The translations under genes were made by a program, and so were the position numbers. Below, in pieces: positions 1 to 8,581 of a stretch of 64,000 nt of DNA. Below the pieces are notes generated by a model, which searched no databases, was not told the DNA's origin, and saw nothing but the letters and a program-made list of their open reading frames with translations. The first letter of the stretch is position 1. Every line of letters begins with the position of its first letter. Origin of the DNA: Gelidibacter pelagius (GTDB lineage: Bacteria > Bacteroidota > Bacteroidia > Flavobacteriales > Flavobacteriaceae); the NCBI RefSeq assembly GCF_017581925.1, contig NZ_JAGEVG010000010.1, forward strand, positions 62,001-126,000, in the 5' to 3' direction.

Positions 1-2
1 GT

Positions 3-434
3 AATTCGGTTAATTCGGTGCATTATTTTTCTGTGTTGCCTTATAGTTTGGATGGAAAGGCGGTGTATAAAGATTATTTAGGTTCGAAAGAAATCAAGGG
101 TAAAGACTATCACAAAGTTAAAATTACCTTTTCTGAAGATGGTGGAGGTGAGGATTTCGATGATGAATTTATATATTGGATAGAAAAGAATGGGTCTACA
201 GTAGATTATTTAGCCTATTCCTATAAAGAAATTGATGGAAGTTTAGGATTGCGATTTAGGGAAGCTTATAATATAAGAGAGATTAGCGCATTGCGTTTCG
301 CAGATTATAACAATTTCAAACCCGCTATTGCAGATGTTGTTCTTGAGGAGTTGGATGACTTATTCATTAATGATGAACTCCAGCTACTTTCAAAAATAGA
401 GCTTAAGAATATTGAGGTGGCTATCCTTAATTAA
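3..434 (+). CDS. DUF6503 family protein, 5' end cut by window start
   Basis: The reading frame is open from base 3 and has no stop before the first possible start (GTG at 18), so the true start lies upstream of the window. The visible 143 residues match my memory of flavobacterial DUF6503 proteins: a KDYLG segment, then GGGEDFDDEFIYWIEK, DYLAYSY, RFREAYN, and a C-terminal LLSKIELKNIEV. These proteins are usually secreted or lipoproteins of unknown function with a beta-rich fold. The signal peptide would be in the missing part. It converges on the histidine phosphatase gene and overlaps its 3' end by 8 bp. The family call is from memory; no function can be assigned. Confidence 0.65.
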   Translation, partial: NSVNSVHYFSVLPYSLDGKAVYKDYLGSKEIKGKDYHKVKITFSEDGGGEDFDDEFIYWIEKNGSTVDYLAYSYKEIDGSLGLRFREAYNIREISALRFADYNNFKPAIADVVLEELDDLFINDELQLLSKIELKNIEVAILN

Positions 435-936
435 TGGTAAGTAACACGTCTGAGGTAGTTCCGTTGCCGATAGTTACAATATAAATATTGCCGTTATTTG
501 AATCTTCAATGTCATTGTATTTTTCTTGCCCAATCACGGCATTCACAAATTCTGGAATGGTGTTGCTGTGGCCTACCACCAAAACTGTTTTACCTTTTGT
601 TGCTTCCTTAAACGCCTCATCATAACTGCTGCTTACATTGTACTCAATGATCTCCAAACGATTATTTTCGGCGGTTGGTTGTGCTGTTTCTTTTGTTCTG
701 TTAAAGTTTGTGGAATATACGGCATCAAAAGGAATGTGTTGCAAGATGATGCTCCAGTTTTGTGCTCTTTGATGCCCTTCTTTAGTTAAATGCGCATCCT
801 TTTCTGATGAATCACTACGGTCTTTTTCGGCGTGACGAATAAAATAATAGGTCGTGGTTTCTGAATGCGTTTCCTCTTGTGCTAATGAACTGATTGAAAA
901 AAATGTGATGCAAATGATGATGAGATAGCGTATCAT
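427..936 (-). CDS. Secreted histidine phosphatase (SixA/phosphoglycerate mutase-like)
   Basis: 169 residues. An N-terminal hydrophobic segment (about residues 3-19, ending SSLAQ) looks like a Sec signal peptide, so the enzyme should act in the periplasm. It is followed by the branch-2 histidine phosphatase signature YYFIRHAEK (the phospho-accepting His is in RHAE), a conserved YSTNFNRTKETAQPT segment and the second catalytic His in VLVVGHSNTIP. The substrate cannot be read from sequence; relatives dephosphorylate proteins or small phosphorylated metabolites. It lies 23 bp downstream of deoD on the same strand and may be co-transcribed with deoC and deoD. Its last 8 bp overlap the convergent DUF6503 gene. 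Confidence 0.85.
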   Translation of the reverse strand: MIRYLIIICITFFSISSLAQEETHSETTTYYFIRHAEKDRSDSSEKDAHLTKEGHQRAQNWSIILQHIPFDAVYSTNFNRTKETAQPTAENNRLEIIEYNVSSSYDEAFKEATKGKTVLVVGHSNTIPEFVNAVIGQEKYNDIEDSNNGNIYIVTIGNGTTSDVLLTIN

Positions 937-959
937 GGACTTCGTGTTTAGAAAAATTA

Positions 960-1658
960 TTAAGCCAAATCTAAGGCAATTTCGATCATCTCCTTAAAGG
1001 TGGTTTCTCTTTCCAATGCCGTGGTGCGTTCTCCAGTAACCAAGGAATCTGATATGGTCAAGATACTTAACGCATTCACATTGTGCTTGGCGGCCACTGT
1101 GTACAGACCTGCAGTTTCCATTTCAACACAAAGAATCCTGAACTTCGACCATTTTCTATAGGATTCAAAATCATCGGCATAAAACTCATCACTGGTCAAA
1201 ACGTTTCCTGCCTTTAACGGGATGTTTTTGGCTTTTGCGACGTCGACTGCTTTTTGAAACAGACCGAAATCTGCCGTAGGTGCATAATCTGCACCACCAA
1301 AGCGCAATTCATTGATACCAGAAGTCGAGGAGGCCGCCATGGCCAAAACAATGTCTCTCAACTTAACATCTTCTTGATAAGAACCAGCGCTTCCTACTCT
1401 TATAAGATTTTTGACATCATATTCAGTAATCAATTCGTGGGCGTAAATAGAGATGCTGGGGACTCCCATTCCCGAGCCCATCGTCGAAATAGGTTTGCCT
1501 TGGTAGGTGCCAGTATAACCAAGCATACCTCTAACATTGTTAAAACGTTTAGGATTGTCAAAAAATGTTTTGGCGATCCATTTTGCTCTTAATGGATCTC
1601 CCGGGAGAAGAATAGTTTCTGCAATCTCTCCTTTTTTAGCTTCAATATGTACACTCAT
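960..1658 (-). CDS. deoD: Purine-nucleoside phosphorylase, DeoD type
   Basis: 232 residues, the normal length for hexameric DeoD. It phosphorolyses purine (deoxy)nucleosides to base plus (deoxy)ribose-1-phosphate in the cytoplasm. Visible signatures are [13 protein letters not shown] near the N-terminus (phosphate-binding Gly/Arg), a central RVGSAGSYQ, and the nucleoside-binding EMETAGLY near residue 180 followed by SDSL, which contains the catalytic Asp. The gene sits 35 bp downstream of deoC on the same strand. The two products act in one pathway: DeoD makes deoxyribose-1-phosphate and, after a mutase step not encoded here, DeoC splits deoxyribose-5-phosphate. Confidence 0.95.
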   Translation of the reverse strand: MSVHIEAKKGEIAETILLPGDPLRAKWIAKTFFDNPKRFNNVRGMLGYTGTYQGKPISTMGSGMGVPSISIYAHELITEYDVKNLIRVGSAGSYQEDVKLRDIVLAMAASSTSGINELRFGGADYAPTADFGLFQKAVDVAKAKNIPLKAGNVLTSDEFYADDFESYRKWSKFRILCVEMETAGLYTVAAKHNVNALSILTISDSLVTGERTTALERETTFKEMIEIALDLA

Positions 1659-1693
1659 GGGATTAGATTAATCCCTAAAGATAAAGATTAAAA

Positions 1694-2350
1694 TTAAGCT
1701 GAAGCTATTTTATCAGTCATCATTGCAACTCCAGATGAAGTTCCAATTCTGTCTGCGCCTGCATCGATATATTTAAGGGCAGTTTCCCGATCTTTTATAC
1801 CCCCAGAAGCTTTTATTTTCGCCTGATCTCTAACAATTTTCTTAATGATTTTTACTGCGGTCAAAGTAGCACCGCTTTTTGAAAAGCCGGTTGAGGTCTT
1901 TATAAAATCAACTTTGGCGTCCAAACAAATTTCACAGATCTTGACGATTTCGTTTTTAGAAAGTTCACTAATTTCAATAATCACTTTAAGTGGAATTTTG
2001 CCAATTGCATTTTTGACATCTGAAATATCCTTAAAAACAGCTACATAATTTTTGCTTCTAAGGAAACCTATGTTAATTACCATATCAATTTCATCGGCCC
2101 CTTCATTAATAGCATTTTTAGCCTCAAAAACCTTAGCTTCTGTAGCCATAGCTCCCAAAGGAAAACCAACAACAGTAGCAACTTTTACGGATGTTTTTGA
2201 AAGTAATTGTTTGGCCAAGGCAACATAAGAACTATTCACGCAAACCGCATAGAATTCATATTTCTTTGCTTCGTTGCATAAATCGATTATCTGCCTCTCA
2301 GTTGTGCTTGGCTTTAAAAGGGTGTGGTCTATAAATTGATTTATGGTCAT
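1694..2350 (-). CDS. deoC: Deoxyribose-phosphate aldolase
   Basis: 218 residues. A class I aldolase that cleaves 2-deoxyribose-5-phosphate to acetaldehyde and glyceraldehyde-3-phosphate. The N-terminal IDHTLLKPS, the Schiff-base Lys in FIKTSTGFSKSGAT, and KASGGIKD near residue 180 (the second active-site Lys) are all present, so it should be active. The ATG is preceded by an AT-rich leader and looks like the first gene of a deoC-deoD-phosphatase transcription unit. No CytR- or DeoR-like operator was recognised upstream. Confidence 0.95.
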   Translation of the reverse strand: MTINQFIDHTLLKPSTTERQIIDLCNEAKKYEFYAVCVNSSYVALAKQLLSKTSVKVATVVGFPLGAMATEAKVFEAKNAINEGADEIDMVINIGFLRSKNYVAVFKDISDVKNAIGKIPLKVIIEISELSKNEIVKICEICLDAKVDFIKTSTGFSKSGATLTAVKIIKKIVRDQAKIKASGGIKDRETALKYIDAGADRIGTSSGVAMMTDKIASA

Positions 2351-2702
2351 AAGTATTTTGTAGGTTAAGTGTCGTAAAAATACGATAAACGGTTGTCTCT
2401 TTAAAGTAATTTAGCGTTTATTAGATGAACGGTTAAAAATTGAAATGCAAAAATCCATTAATTGGCTTGGTCTGAGATTAATAGGTTTTAACATCTTTTA
2501 ATTAAACGTCAGCAAACAATATTTACGTTTGAATAGCCCAAAAAGACTACGATAAATGGAGAATTAACTTACATTTATCAAATGTTTAACATTCTTCATT
2601 AAATATAATTTATACGAATGGATTTTAATATTCCGTGGCTTAGCATCGATTAAAAGGAGAATTCAGTATTGATACATCTTTTGGCTCAATTGAGATCTTA
2701 GT
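2351..2702. other. 352-bp intergenic region without a recognisable gene
   Basis: AT-rich spacer upstream of deoC and downstream of the gene ending at 2703. It must contain the deoC promoter. The only structure I can see is the inverted repeat listed at 2551-2579 and a weaker 6-bp inverted repeat (AAACGT at 2504-2509, ACGTTT at 2525-2530). No RNA gene or open frame of note. Confidence 0.5.
2551..2579. repeat. Inverted repeat, 8-bp perfect arms
   Basis: GATAAATG at 2551-2558 and CATTTATC at 2572-2579 are exact reverse complements separated by 13 bp. There is no following T-tract, so an operator or a cruciform is more plausible than a terminator. It is about 200 bp upstream of the deoC start and about 120 bp from the neighbouring gene's stop. 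In AT-rich DNA it could also be chance. Confidence 0.35.
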
Positions 2703-3095
2703 TTAATCAGATATGTTTTTCATATTGGATATTATCTTGTGTACCCAAACGATGGCATCACTTAAGTTTTCAAAAATCTCATAAGGCTTGTGAAAAAACT
2801 CCTGTTCATATTCGGCATTTCTGCGCATAAGGGCAGTTTTTGGAATGATGGCAATAGCAATCAAATTTGGAATTTTTTCGGCCTCTGGATAAATTAAAGG
2901 GTTTACAGCATAGGATTTTACCCGATTGGAGATATATACCATGTTTTTTCCACTAAAATGCTCTTGCACAATGGTGTTGAAAATATCATTGTGATCAGGC
3001 TCTATGACAACACCTTCCTTAACTTGGTTGATAATGAATTCATCAAAAATAAAGACTTCGCTATCCTCAAAATTGTAATACTTTATAATCCCCAT
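2703..3095 (-). CDS. Conserved small cytoplasmic protein, possibly STAS/SpoIIAA-like
   Basis: 130 residues with no signal peptide or membrane segment. It starts MGIIKYYNFEDSEV, has alternating predicted strands and helices (for example IFDEFIINQVKEGVVIEP and KNMVYISNRVKSYAVNP), and ends in an amphipathic helix (YEIFENLSDAIVWVHKII). The pattern, with a parental-fold core and a final helix reading DAIVWV, resembles the SpoIIAA/STAS-like proteins common in Flavobacteriaceae, but I cannot show this from motifs. It stands alone between deoC and clpB on the same strand. Function unknown. Confidence 0.7.
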   Translation of the reverse strand: MGIIKYYNFEDSEVFIFDEFIINQVKEGVVIEPDHNDIFNTIVQEHFSGKNMVYISNRVKSYAVNPLIYPEAEKIPNLIAIAIIPKTALMRRNAEYEQEFFHKPYEIFENLSDAIVWVHKIISNMKNISD

Positions 3096-3158
3096 TTGAA
3101 TATGTTTTGGCTGTAAACGTTAAATTACAACATCAAAGGCATTTTTCTTGACTCATTT

Positions 3159-3200
3159 GAAAAAAAAACAGCACTCATCTTTTTCAAGACTTGTGCTGTT
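3159..3200 (-). terminator. Rho-independent terminator of clpB
   Basis: Arms AACAGCAC (3167-3174) and GTGCTGTT (3193-3200) with an 18-nt loop. Read on the minus strand the hairpin is followed by eight or more U residues (the A-run at 3161-3168). It lies 73 bp past the clpB stop. Confidence 0.7.
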
Positions 3201-3272
3201 CCTAACCAACCAATTATTATGAAAAATCCTCTCGGACTTTTTAAACACTGACATTTGAGATGTCAACGTTTG

Positions 3273-5885
3273 CTATTTCTGGACGTCGTCTACCAATTGA
3301 TCTTGGTTTCTAAAGACCAGTTTATTGTTGAAAGAATCTAACAAGACGATGCTTTCTGAGCTTATCTTGCCTGCGAGTAACTCTTTACTCAGTTCATTCA
3401 ATACTTCTTTTTGTATGACACGTTTTACAGGTCTTGCTCCATATTCAGGATTGTAGCCTTTCTCCGCTAAATACGCAGTAGCCTCATCTGTGGCGTCAAA
3501 AGTAATGCCTTGTTTATCCAACATTCTTGTCAAGCCTTTCAATTGTAGGCCTACTATTTCAATAATGTTTTGTCTTGATAAGGGGGTGAACATTATAATA
3601 TCGTCAATCCTATTTAAAAACTCAGGACGCACATTTTGTTTTAATAAACCTAATACTTCGATTTTTGCAGATTCAACGGCAGTGGCGATATCTTTTGTCG
3701 CCTCAAAACGCTGCTGGATGATGTCACTTCCCATATTGGAAGTCATAATGATGATGGTGTTTTTAAAATCTGCAAGACGACCTTTGTTATCTGTCAAGTG
3801 GCCTTCATCCAAAACCTGCAATAAAATATTAAAAGTATCTGGATGTGCTTTTTCTATTTCGTCTAGCAAGACCACTGAATATGGCTTCCTTCTCACGGCT
3901 TCAGTCAGCTGCCCACCTTCATCGTAACCAACATATCCTGGAGGCGCACCAATCAGTCGGCTGACGCTGTGACGTTCTTGGTATTCACTCATATCAATCC
4001 GTGTCATCGCGGCTTCATCGTCAAAAAGATATTCCGCTAAAGCTTTCGCCAATTCGGTCTTTCCTACGCCCGTAGTTCCTAAAAATAGAAACGTACCAAT
4101 GGGTTTTTGCGGATTTTGTAGTCCTGCGCGGCTCCTTCTCACGGCATCACTCACGGCAATTATGGCTTCTTCCTGCCCAACCACGCGTTTATGTAATTGT
4201 TCTTCTAATTTCAAAAGCTTTTCTCTATCGCTTTGTAACATTTTGGTCACAGGAATACCTGTCCATTTGGCCACAACTTCTGCGATATCCTCATAAGTTA
4301 CTTCCTCTTTGATCAAAGAGCTTCCCGATTGGTTGGCCTGCAATTCCTTCTGAAGTTTCTCGAGCTCCTCTTGGGCGTCCTTGATTTTTCCATAGCGAAT
4401 CTCGGCTACTTTGCCATAATCGCCCTCACGTTCAGCGCGTTCTGCTTCCAATTTAAAGTTTTCTATATCGGATTTAGCGATTTGAATATTGTCCACCACT
4501 TCTTTTTCACTCATCCATTTGGCATTCATCTCATTCCGTTCTTCTTTAATGTTGGCAAGTTCAGAGCGTAGGTTCTGCAATTTGCTTTCATCTTTTTCAC
4601 GCTTAATGGCTTCGATTTCAATTTCCAACTGCATCACTTTTCTATCCAAAACATCGAGCTCTTCAGGCTTTGAGTTGATTTCCATGCGTAATTTAGAAGC
4701 CGCCTCATCCATAAGGTCAATGGCTTTGTCCGGTAGAAACCTGTTGGTAATATAACGTTCCGATAATTCTACGGCACCAATAATGGCCTCGTCTTTAATT
4801 CGTACTTTATGATGGGTTTCATACTTCTCCTTAATTCCACGTAAAATGGAGATTGCACTTTCAGTATCCGGCTCGTCAACCATTACTTTTTGGAAACGAC
4901 GTTCCAAGGCTTTATCTTTCTCAAAATACTTTTGATATTCATCAAGTGTCGTCGCTCCAATGGCGCGCAATTCACCTCTTGCCAAAGCTGGTTTTAGAAT
5001 GTTGGCTGCGTCCATGGCGCCTTGTCCGCCTCCTGCACCAACAAGGGTGTGGATCTCGTCAATAAACAACACAATGTCTCCTTCACTTGAAGTGACTTCT
5101 TTGATAACGGCCTTTAAGCGTTCTTCAAATTCGCCTTTATACTTGGCACCTGCAATGAGCGCTCCCATATCTAAAGCAAAGACCTGCTTGTCCTTTAAGT
5201 TCTCAGGAACATCACCATCTATAATACGGTGGGCTAAACCTTCTGCAATCGCTGTTTTACCTGTGCCAGGTTCTCCAACTAGGATTGGATTGTTTTTGGT
5301 ACGACGCGACAGAATTTGCAGGATTCTTCTAATTTCTTCATCACGTCCAATCACCGGATCCAATCGGCCGTCCTTGGCCATTTGGTTAAGGTTCTTGGCG
5401 TATTTGTTCAGAGAATTATAAGTATCTTCCTGACTTTGTGAAGTCACGCGATCTCCTTGACGCAATTCGTCAATACCAGCAGTCAAAGCTTTTTCAGTAA
5501 CACCTTGGTCTTTTAGCATTTGAGCTATTTTGCTGTCCGATTTAAAAACAGCCAAAAGTAAATGTTCGATGGAAACATAGTCATCCTTCATCTTCTTTGC
5601 GATGATAGATGCCTCATTCAGCGTTTTGTTCGCCTCTCTGGAGAGCATGATGTCGCCACCAGATACCTTAGGAAAACTTTCTAATTGCTTGTCTAAGGTC
5701 TGTTCTAAAAGATTCATATTGACATTCAATTTTTTAAGAAGGAATGGCAATACGTTTTCGTCAACTACAGAAATAGCTTTAAAAATATGCTCATTTTCTA
5801 TTTGTTGATGGCCATAACCTTGCGCGAGCTGTTGAGCGTGCTGAATGGCCTCTTGTGATTTTATGGTATAATTGTTAAAGTTCAT
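3273..5885 (-). CDS. clpB: ATP-dependent protein disaggregase ClpB
   Basis: 870 residues, close to E. coli ClpB (857). A hexameric AAA+ chaperone that pulls polypeptides out of aggregates together with DnaK. Order of domains: N-terminal Clp repeat domain (about 1-145), first AAA+ module with Walker A GEPGTGKT and Walker B VLFIDEIHTLVGAG, the long coiled-coil middle domain (about 410-530) that distinguishes ClpB from ClpA/ClpC, second AAA+ module with GTTGVGKTELAKALAEYLF and VVLLDEIEKAHPD, and the C-terminal D2-small domain (YGARPVKR). All ATPase motifs are intact. It is monocistronic. No CIRCE element is visible upstream; the leader just before the ATG contains a short CCCG/CGGG hairpin. Confidence 0.97.
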   Translation of the reverse strand: MNFNNYTIKSQEAIQHAQQLAQGYGHQQIENEHIFKAISVVDENVLPFLLKKLNVNMNLLEQTLDKQLESFPKVSGGDIMLSREANKTLNEASIIAKKMKDDYVSIEHLLLAVFKSDSKIAQMLKDQGVTEKALTAGIDELRQGDRVTSQSQEDTYNSLNKYAKNLNQMAKDGRLDPVIGRDEEIRRILQILSRRTKNNPILVGEPGTGKTAIAEGLAHRIIDGDVPENLKDKQVFALDMGALIAGAKYKGEFEERLKAVIKEVTSSEGDIVLFIDEIHTLVGAGGGQGAMDAANILKPALARGELRAIGATTLDEYQKYFEKDKALERRFQKVMVDEPDTESAISILRGIKEKYETHHKVRIKDEAIIGAVELSERYITNRFLPDKAIDLMDEAASKLRMEINSKPEELDVLDRKVMQLEIEIEAIKREKDESKLQNLRSELANIKEERNEMNAKWMSEKEVVDNIQIAKSDIENFKLEAERAEREGDYGKVAEIRYGKIKDAQEELEKLQKELQANQSGSSLIKEEVTYEDIAEVVAKWTGIPVTKMLQSDREKLLKLEEQLHKRVVGQEEAIIAVSDAVRRSRAGLQNPQKPIGTFLFLGTTGVGKTELAKALAEYLFDDEAAMTRIDMSEYQERHSVSRLIGAPPGYVGYDEGGQLTEAVRRKPYSVVLLDEIEKAHPDTFNILLQVLDEGHLTDNKGRLADFKNTIIIMTSNMGSDIIQQRFEATKDIATAVESAKIEVLGLLKQNVRPEFLNRIDDIIMFTPLSRQNIIEIVGLQLKGLTRMLDKQGITFDATDEATAYLAEKGYNPEYGARPVKRVIQKEVLNELSKELLAGKISSESIVLLDSFNNKLVFRNQDQLVDDVQK

Positions 5886-6046
5886 AATATCTGGCCCGTT
5901 AAACCGGGTGTTTTATTTATACGTTAGTATTTTTATTTTATATGTTCTGCTCCTTAATTGGAGGAATCTTTTATTAAATTCGTTGTCGTTTTCATTCTGT
6001 ATTTCAATTACCTTACCAAGTCACAAAGCACGACAAAATGTCGTTT

Positions 6047-6089
6047 AACACCAGTAATAGCGTGACGTTTCGTCAGCATGTAAGGTGTT
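6047..6089. repeat. Nested inverted repeat upstream of clpB
   Basis: Outer arms AACACC (6047-6052) and GGTGTT (6084-6089) enclose an inner perfect hairpin TGACG-TTT-CGTCA (6063-6075). It is about 160 bp upstream of the clpB start. It could be a protein-binding site, a leader structure or a remnant repeat. Confidence 0.4.
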
Positions 6090-6353
6090 GCGCTTATGAT
6101 CGACTGTAGTATAAAATTATTTAAAATTTGGGTGAGTAAAGAGCTATTTAGAATAACTTTAACGCGCAGGTGAATGCTGATTTTGAGAATAACGATTAAC
6201 GATTGAAGAATGTTGGGATTTGAACAAAGAATAAAGAACAAGGAATCAAGACGTATTAATCTACAAGCATGAGAAGTTAGGGGTGAGTGGTGATGACTGA
6301 TGACCGAAATACGGGATGCGCAGCAATAATCGTAATTGATGGCTAACTGAGGG

Positions 6354-6392
6354 CTGCCGACTGCCGACTGAATACTAATACTGAATAACGAA
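6354..6392 (+). repeat. Degenerate short tandem repeat
   Basis: CTGCCGA occurs twice in tandem (6354-6360 and 6361-6367) and runs into CTGAATAC-TAAT-ACTGAATA, which has mirror/direct similarity. It looks like slippage-born low-complexity DNA in the ytxJ upstream region. Confidence 0.5.
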
Positions 6393-6432
6393 GTTTAATT
6401 CGGGCTTTTAAATCTTTGCGTAGGTTTGTGTC

Positions 6433-6440
6433 TACCTTTG
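6433..6440 (+). promoter_or_regulatory. -7 box upstream of ytxJ
   Basis: TACCTTTG matches the Bacteroidota consensus TAnnTTTG. A second match, TAGGTTTG, lies at 6421-6428. Either would give a leader of about 140-155 nt before the ytxJ ATG at 6585. Confidence 0.45.
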
Positions 6441-6584
6441 TGGTTGTGACATCACTATCCAAGATTAGTTACTTCATAAGGAAGTCAATTTTGAATAGCA
6501 GAGATTAGATCAACCGATGGCAGAATTCAAACCAAAGCTCAATTAAAAAACAAATAATAACAATAAAAAATAAATAATACTTAC

Positions 6585-6995
6585 ATGGGACTATTTAATA
6601 AATTATTCGGTGCTTCTGCAGATTCGGCAACCGGTTCGGATCAACTGAAACAAAATAACGAAACGCCTTGGATTGATTTGAATAAAATGGAGCAATTGGA
6701 TGATATTGTAGAAAAATCTAAAACTAAAACACAATTTCTTTTCAAACATTCCACGCGATGTGGTATCAGTAGAATGGTAATTGGCCAGTTTAAGAGAGAG
6801 TATCAGCTTTCTGATAGCGAAGCCGATCTTTATTATTTAGATTTGTTGGCCCACAGAGCGATTTCTAATGAGATTGCGGAAAAATTTCAGGTCATGCACC
6901 AATCGCCCCAATTATTGGTGATCAAGAATGGCGTAGTGGTCGCCCATGAAAGTCATAGTGGAATTAATAATATGGAATTAGGACAGCTTGTTTAG
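6585..6995 (+). CDS. ytxJ: Bacillithiol-system redox protein YtxJ (monothiol thioredoxin-like)
   Basis: 136 residues, cytoplasmic. The core is a thioredoxin-like fold: TQFLFKHSTRCGISRMV contains the single active-site Cys (C-G-I-S instead of the two-Cys CxxC), followed by LYYLDLLAHRAISNEIAEKF and the cis-Pro region HQSPQLLVIKNG. This is the pattern of YtxJ/BrxC, which removes bacillithiol from proteins in Firmicutes; bacillithiol is also made by Bacteroidota. The N-terminal 25 residues are low-complexity and hydrophilic. It is followed by a strong terminator shared with the convergent lipoprotein gene, and so is probably monocistronic. Confidence 0.85.
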   Translation: MGLFNKLFGASADSATGSDQLKQNNETPWIDLNKMEQLDDIVEKSKTKTQFLFKHSTRCGISRMVIGQFKREYQLSDSEADLYYLDLLAHRAISNEIAEKFQVMHQSPQLLVIKNGVVVAHESHSGINNMELGQLV

Positions 6996-7075
6996 TAAGT
7001 GCTATCAATTGAGCGGAACAATTGAGAGATTTAAGTGAAAGTCACCGTTGTTTGTTTTATGAGATTTGTGAACAT

Positions 7076-7111
7076 AAAAAACTCCCAAAATAATCTTCTG
7101 GGAGTTTTTTT
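7076..7111. terminator. Bidirectional terminator between ytxJ and lipoprotein gene
   Basis: AAAAAACTCCCA (7076-7087) pairs perfectly with TGGGAGTTTTTT (7099-7110) around an 11-nt loop. A/T runs on both sides make it usable in both directions between convergent genes. Confidence 0.85.
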
Positions 7112-7114
7112 ATT

Positions 7115-8296
7115 TTAGTTCCGCATTTTATACGAACTGATAATCTGCTTTAACTTTAGTTTCAAGTCTTCGCCAGTATCATAGACCATATCAGCATTAG
7201 AAGGAAAGTGCATACGTCTATTGCGCAATAATTCCCGGTCATGGGCATTCAGTGCCCGCTCATCGCCTTTTACAGTAGCGAAGAAATTTTCAAATATAAA
7301 TTCGCTGTTGATTGGAAACACATCTAAGGTCTGTTCGTTTTTTAAATCTATATAAACGACATCTGCAAGGACCTGGGTAGATTTGAATTGGTGATATTCA
7401 AAAAAGCGCGCCCTTACATTGATGACATTATCAATTTTGATATCATTTCCCAAGCTATCCTTCATGACATTTCCTTTACTGTCTTTTTGATACTTCCAAC
7501 CATCTACAATTTGCTTCTCTCTAAGCAATTGCTTTTCGTTAAATCTTTCCGGAGAAATATTGATGCGTTTCAACTGTAATGCCATGGCATAATCATAATC
7601 TATTCGATCATCAGGAAGGGCGTGATAAACCGTCCAGAATTGATTCAATCCATAGGTGTCAAAGTTCAATAGATCATCTTCCAATCGCTTTGGAATGATT
7701 TGGTCGGTTTGGTTTTCAATCGTCACAATAACATAGTCAGATCCGAGATTATGAGCCTCTTGCATTAAATTGCGAACGTCTTTATACTTTGGGTTAATAC
7801 GATCAATATACTGAAATGTCGCGTACGCTTCTTTAATGTCCTGTTTGTTATTTGAATCAAGGAGTGACAATCCAGAATCGTACATATAAGCAGAAACTTC
7901 GTTGCGGGATTGGGCAATGACATGCGAATAATCTTTAAAGTCCAAACGGAGTGGCTTGTTGCCAATTTGTAGTGGTAAGATAGGTTTGATCTTTTCTTGA
8001 CGCGAATTTAAGTTGAGATAAATTTCGTAAATGTTTTTGTAATGCTCAGGATTGCCGTCTTTTCTGAAGTGCTTGATGGTATTCAAATCGCGGTCAACGG
8101 CTTTTTCAAAAGCATTTTTGAGCATCACCACAAAATCTTGTTTGCGATCTTTGTTTTTGTTGTTTTCGAGTTTCCTTAAGGCATCTTCAATGGCCAAATC
8201 ATAATTACCAGAATGAAGCGCCTTTTCGATTTGCTTTTTACCGCTGCAAGAAACAAGTCCTAAAATAAGTACAGTGAAGAGTAGTTTTGCTTTCAT
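7115..8296 (-). CDS. Lipoprotein of unknown function
   Basis: 393 residues from the ATG at 8296. I prefer this start to one 17 codons upstream because it gives a clean lipoprotein signal: MKAKLLFTVLILGLVSC with the lipobox Cys, followed by SGKKQ. The mature protein begins with helical repeats (IEKALHSGNYDLAIEDALRKL, TPR-like) over about residues 20-190, then an alpha/beta region with DYVIVTIENQTD and NVRARFFEYHQF, and a C-terminal segment with a YDTGEDLK stretch. It probably sits in the periplasm or on the outer membrane. The same family is common in flavobacterial genomes but I know no function for it. Confidence 0.8.
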   Translation of the reverse strand: MKAKLLFTVLILGLVSCSGKKQIEKALHSGNYDLAIEDALRKLENNKNKDRKQDFVVMLKNAFEKAVDRDLNTIKHFRKDGNPEHYKNIYEIYLNLNSRQEKIKPILPLQIGNKPLRLDFKDYSHVIAQSRNEVSAYMYDSGLSLLDSNNKQDIKEAYATFQYIDRINPKYKDVRNLMQEAHNLGSDYVIVTIENQTDQIIPKRLEDDLLNFDTYGLNQFWTVYHALPDDRIDYDYAMALQLKRINISPERFNEKQLLREKQIVDGWKYQKDSKGNVMKDSLGNDIKIDNVINVRARFFEYHQFKSTQVLADVVYIDLKNEQTLDVFPINSEFIFENFFATVKGDERALNAHDRELLRNRRMHFPSNADMVYDTGEDLKLKLKQIISSYKMRN

Positions 8297-8391
8297 AAAT
8301 CTGGTATTTAATTTGTTAAAGTTAAAGGATTCCAAAATACATGCCAAATGTAAAAGTTGGAAGTTAGAAGGCTTGGAGCTTTAAGTAATTG

Positions 8392-8511
8392 ATTCCCACC
8401 AGTGGGTTTTGATACCGCGAGCCTTGCCTCGAAAAAAAAAGACAATCGATCATTCACACCTCGTGGGCTTACCCGCTCTTGGCGGTCGGAAGGACCCCGA
8501 GGATCTTGATT
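8392..8511 (+). repeat. Dispersed intergenic repeat, copy A (120 bp)
   Basis: Begins ATTCCCACCAGTGGGTTTTG with a perfect CCCAC-CA-GTGGG hairpin, has a central run of A before GACAATCGATCATTCA, a second structured part with CCGC-TCTTG-GCGG, and ends CCCCGAGGATCTTGATT. Homologous, ungapped or nearly so, to copies B (21184), C (31907) and D (36149). It lies between two minus-strand genes. A 119-codon minus-strand frame runs through it; I regard that frame as spurious. Confidence 0.8.
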
Positions 8512-8581
8512 AAATAAAAAAGCACGAAAATTAGTCGTTACCAATCTCCGTGCTTCCAACTTCATGCTTCGTGCTCCCAGC

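Larger units (their letters stand above)
5886..6584. other. 699-bp intergenic region between clpB and ytxJ
   Basis: The two flanking genes diverge. It holds the nested inverted repeat at 6047-6089, a low-complexity tract at 6354-6392, and two -7-like boxes for ytxJ (TAGGTTTG at 6421-6428 and TACCTTTG at 6433-6440). A 77-codon minus-strand frame at 6008-6241 has no protein-like features and I do not call it. The middle part reads like decayed intergenic sequence typical of this family. Confidence 0.5.

Noticed and set aside
3219-3251. 11-codon frame after clpB (ATTATTATGAAAAATCC context)
   Set aside because: It resembles a gene start but stops after ten residues and lies between the clpB stop and terminator on the opposite strand.
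6008-6241. 77-codon minus-strand frame upstream of clpB
   Set aside because: It crosses the nested inverted repeat, has no plausible start context and no recognisable protein pattern.
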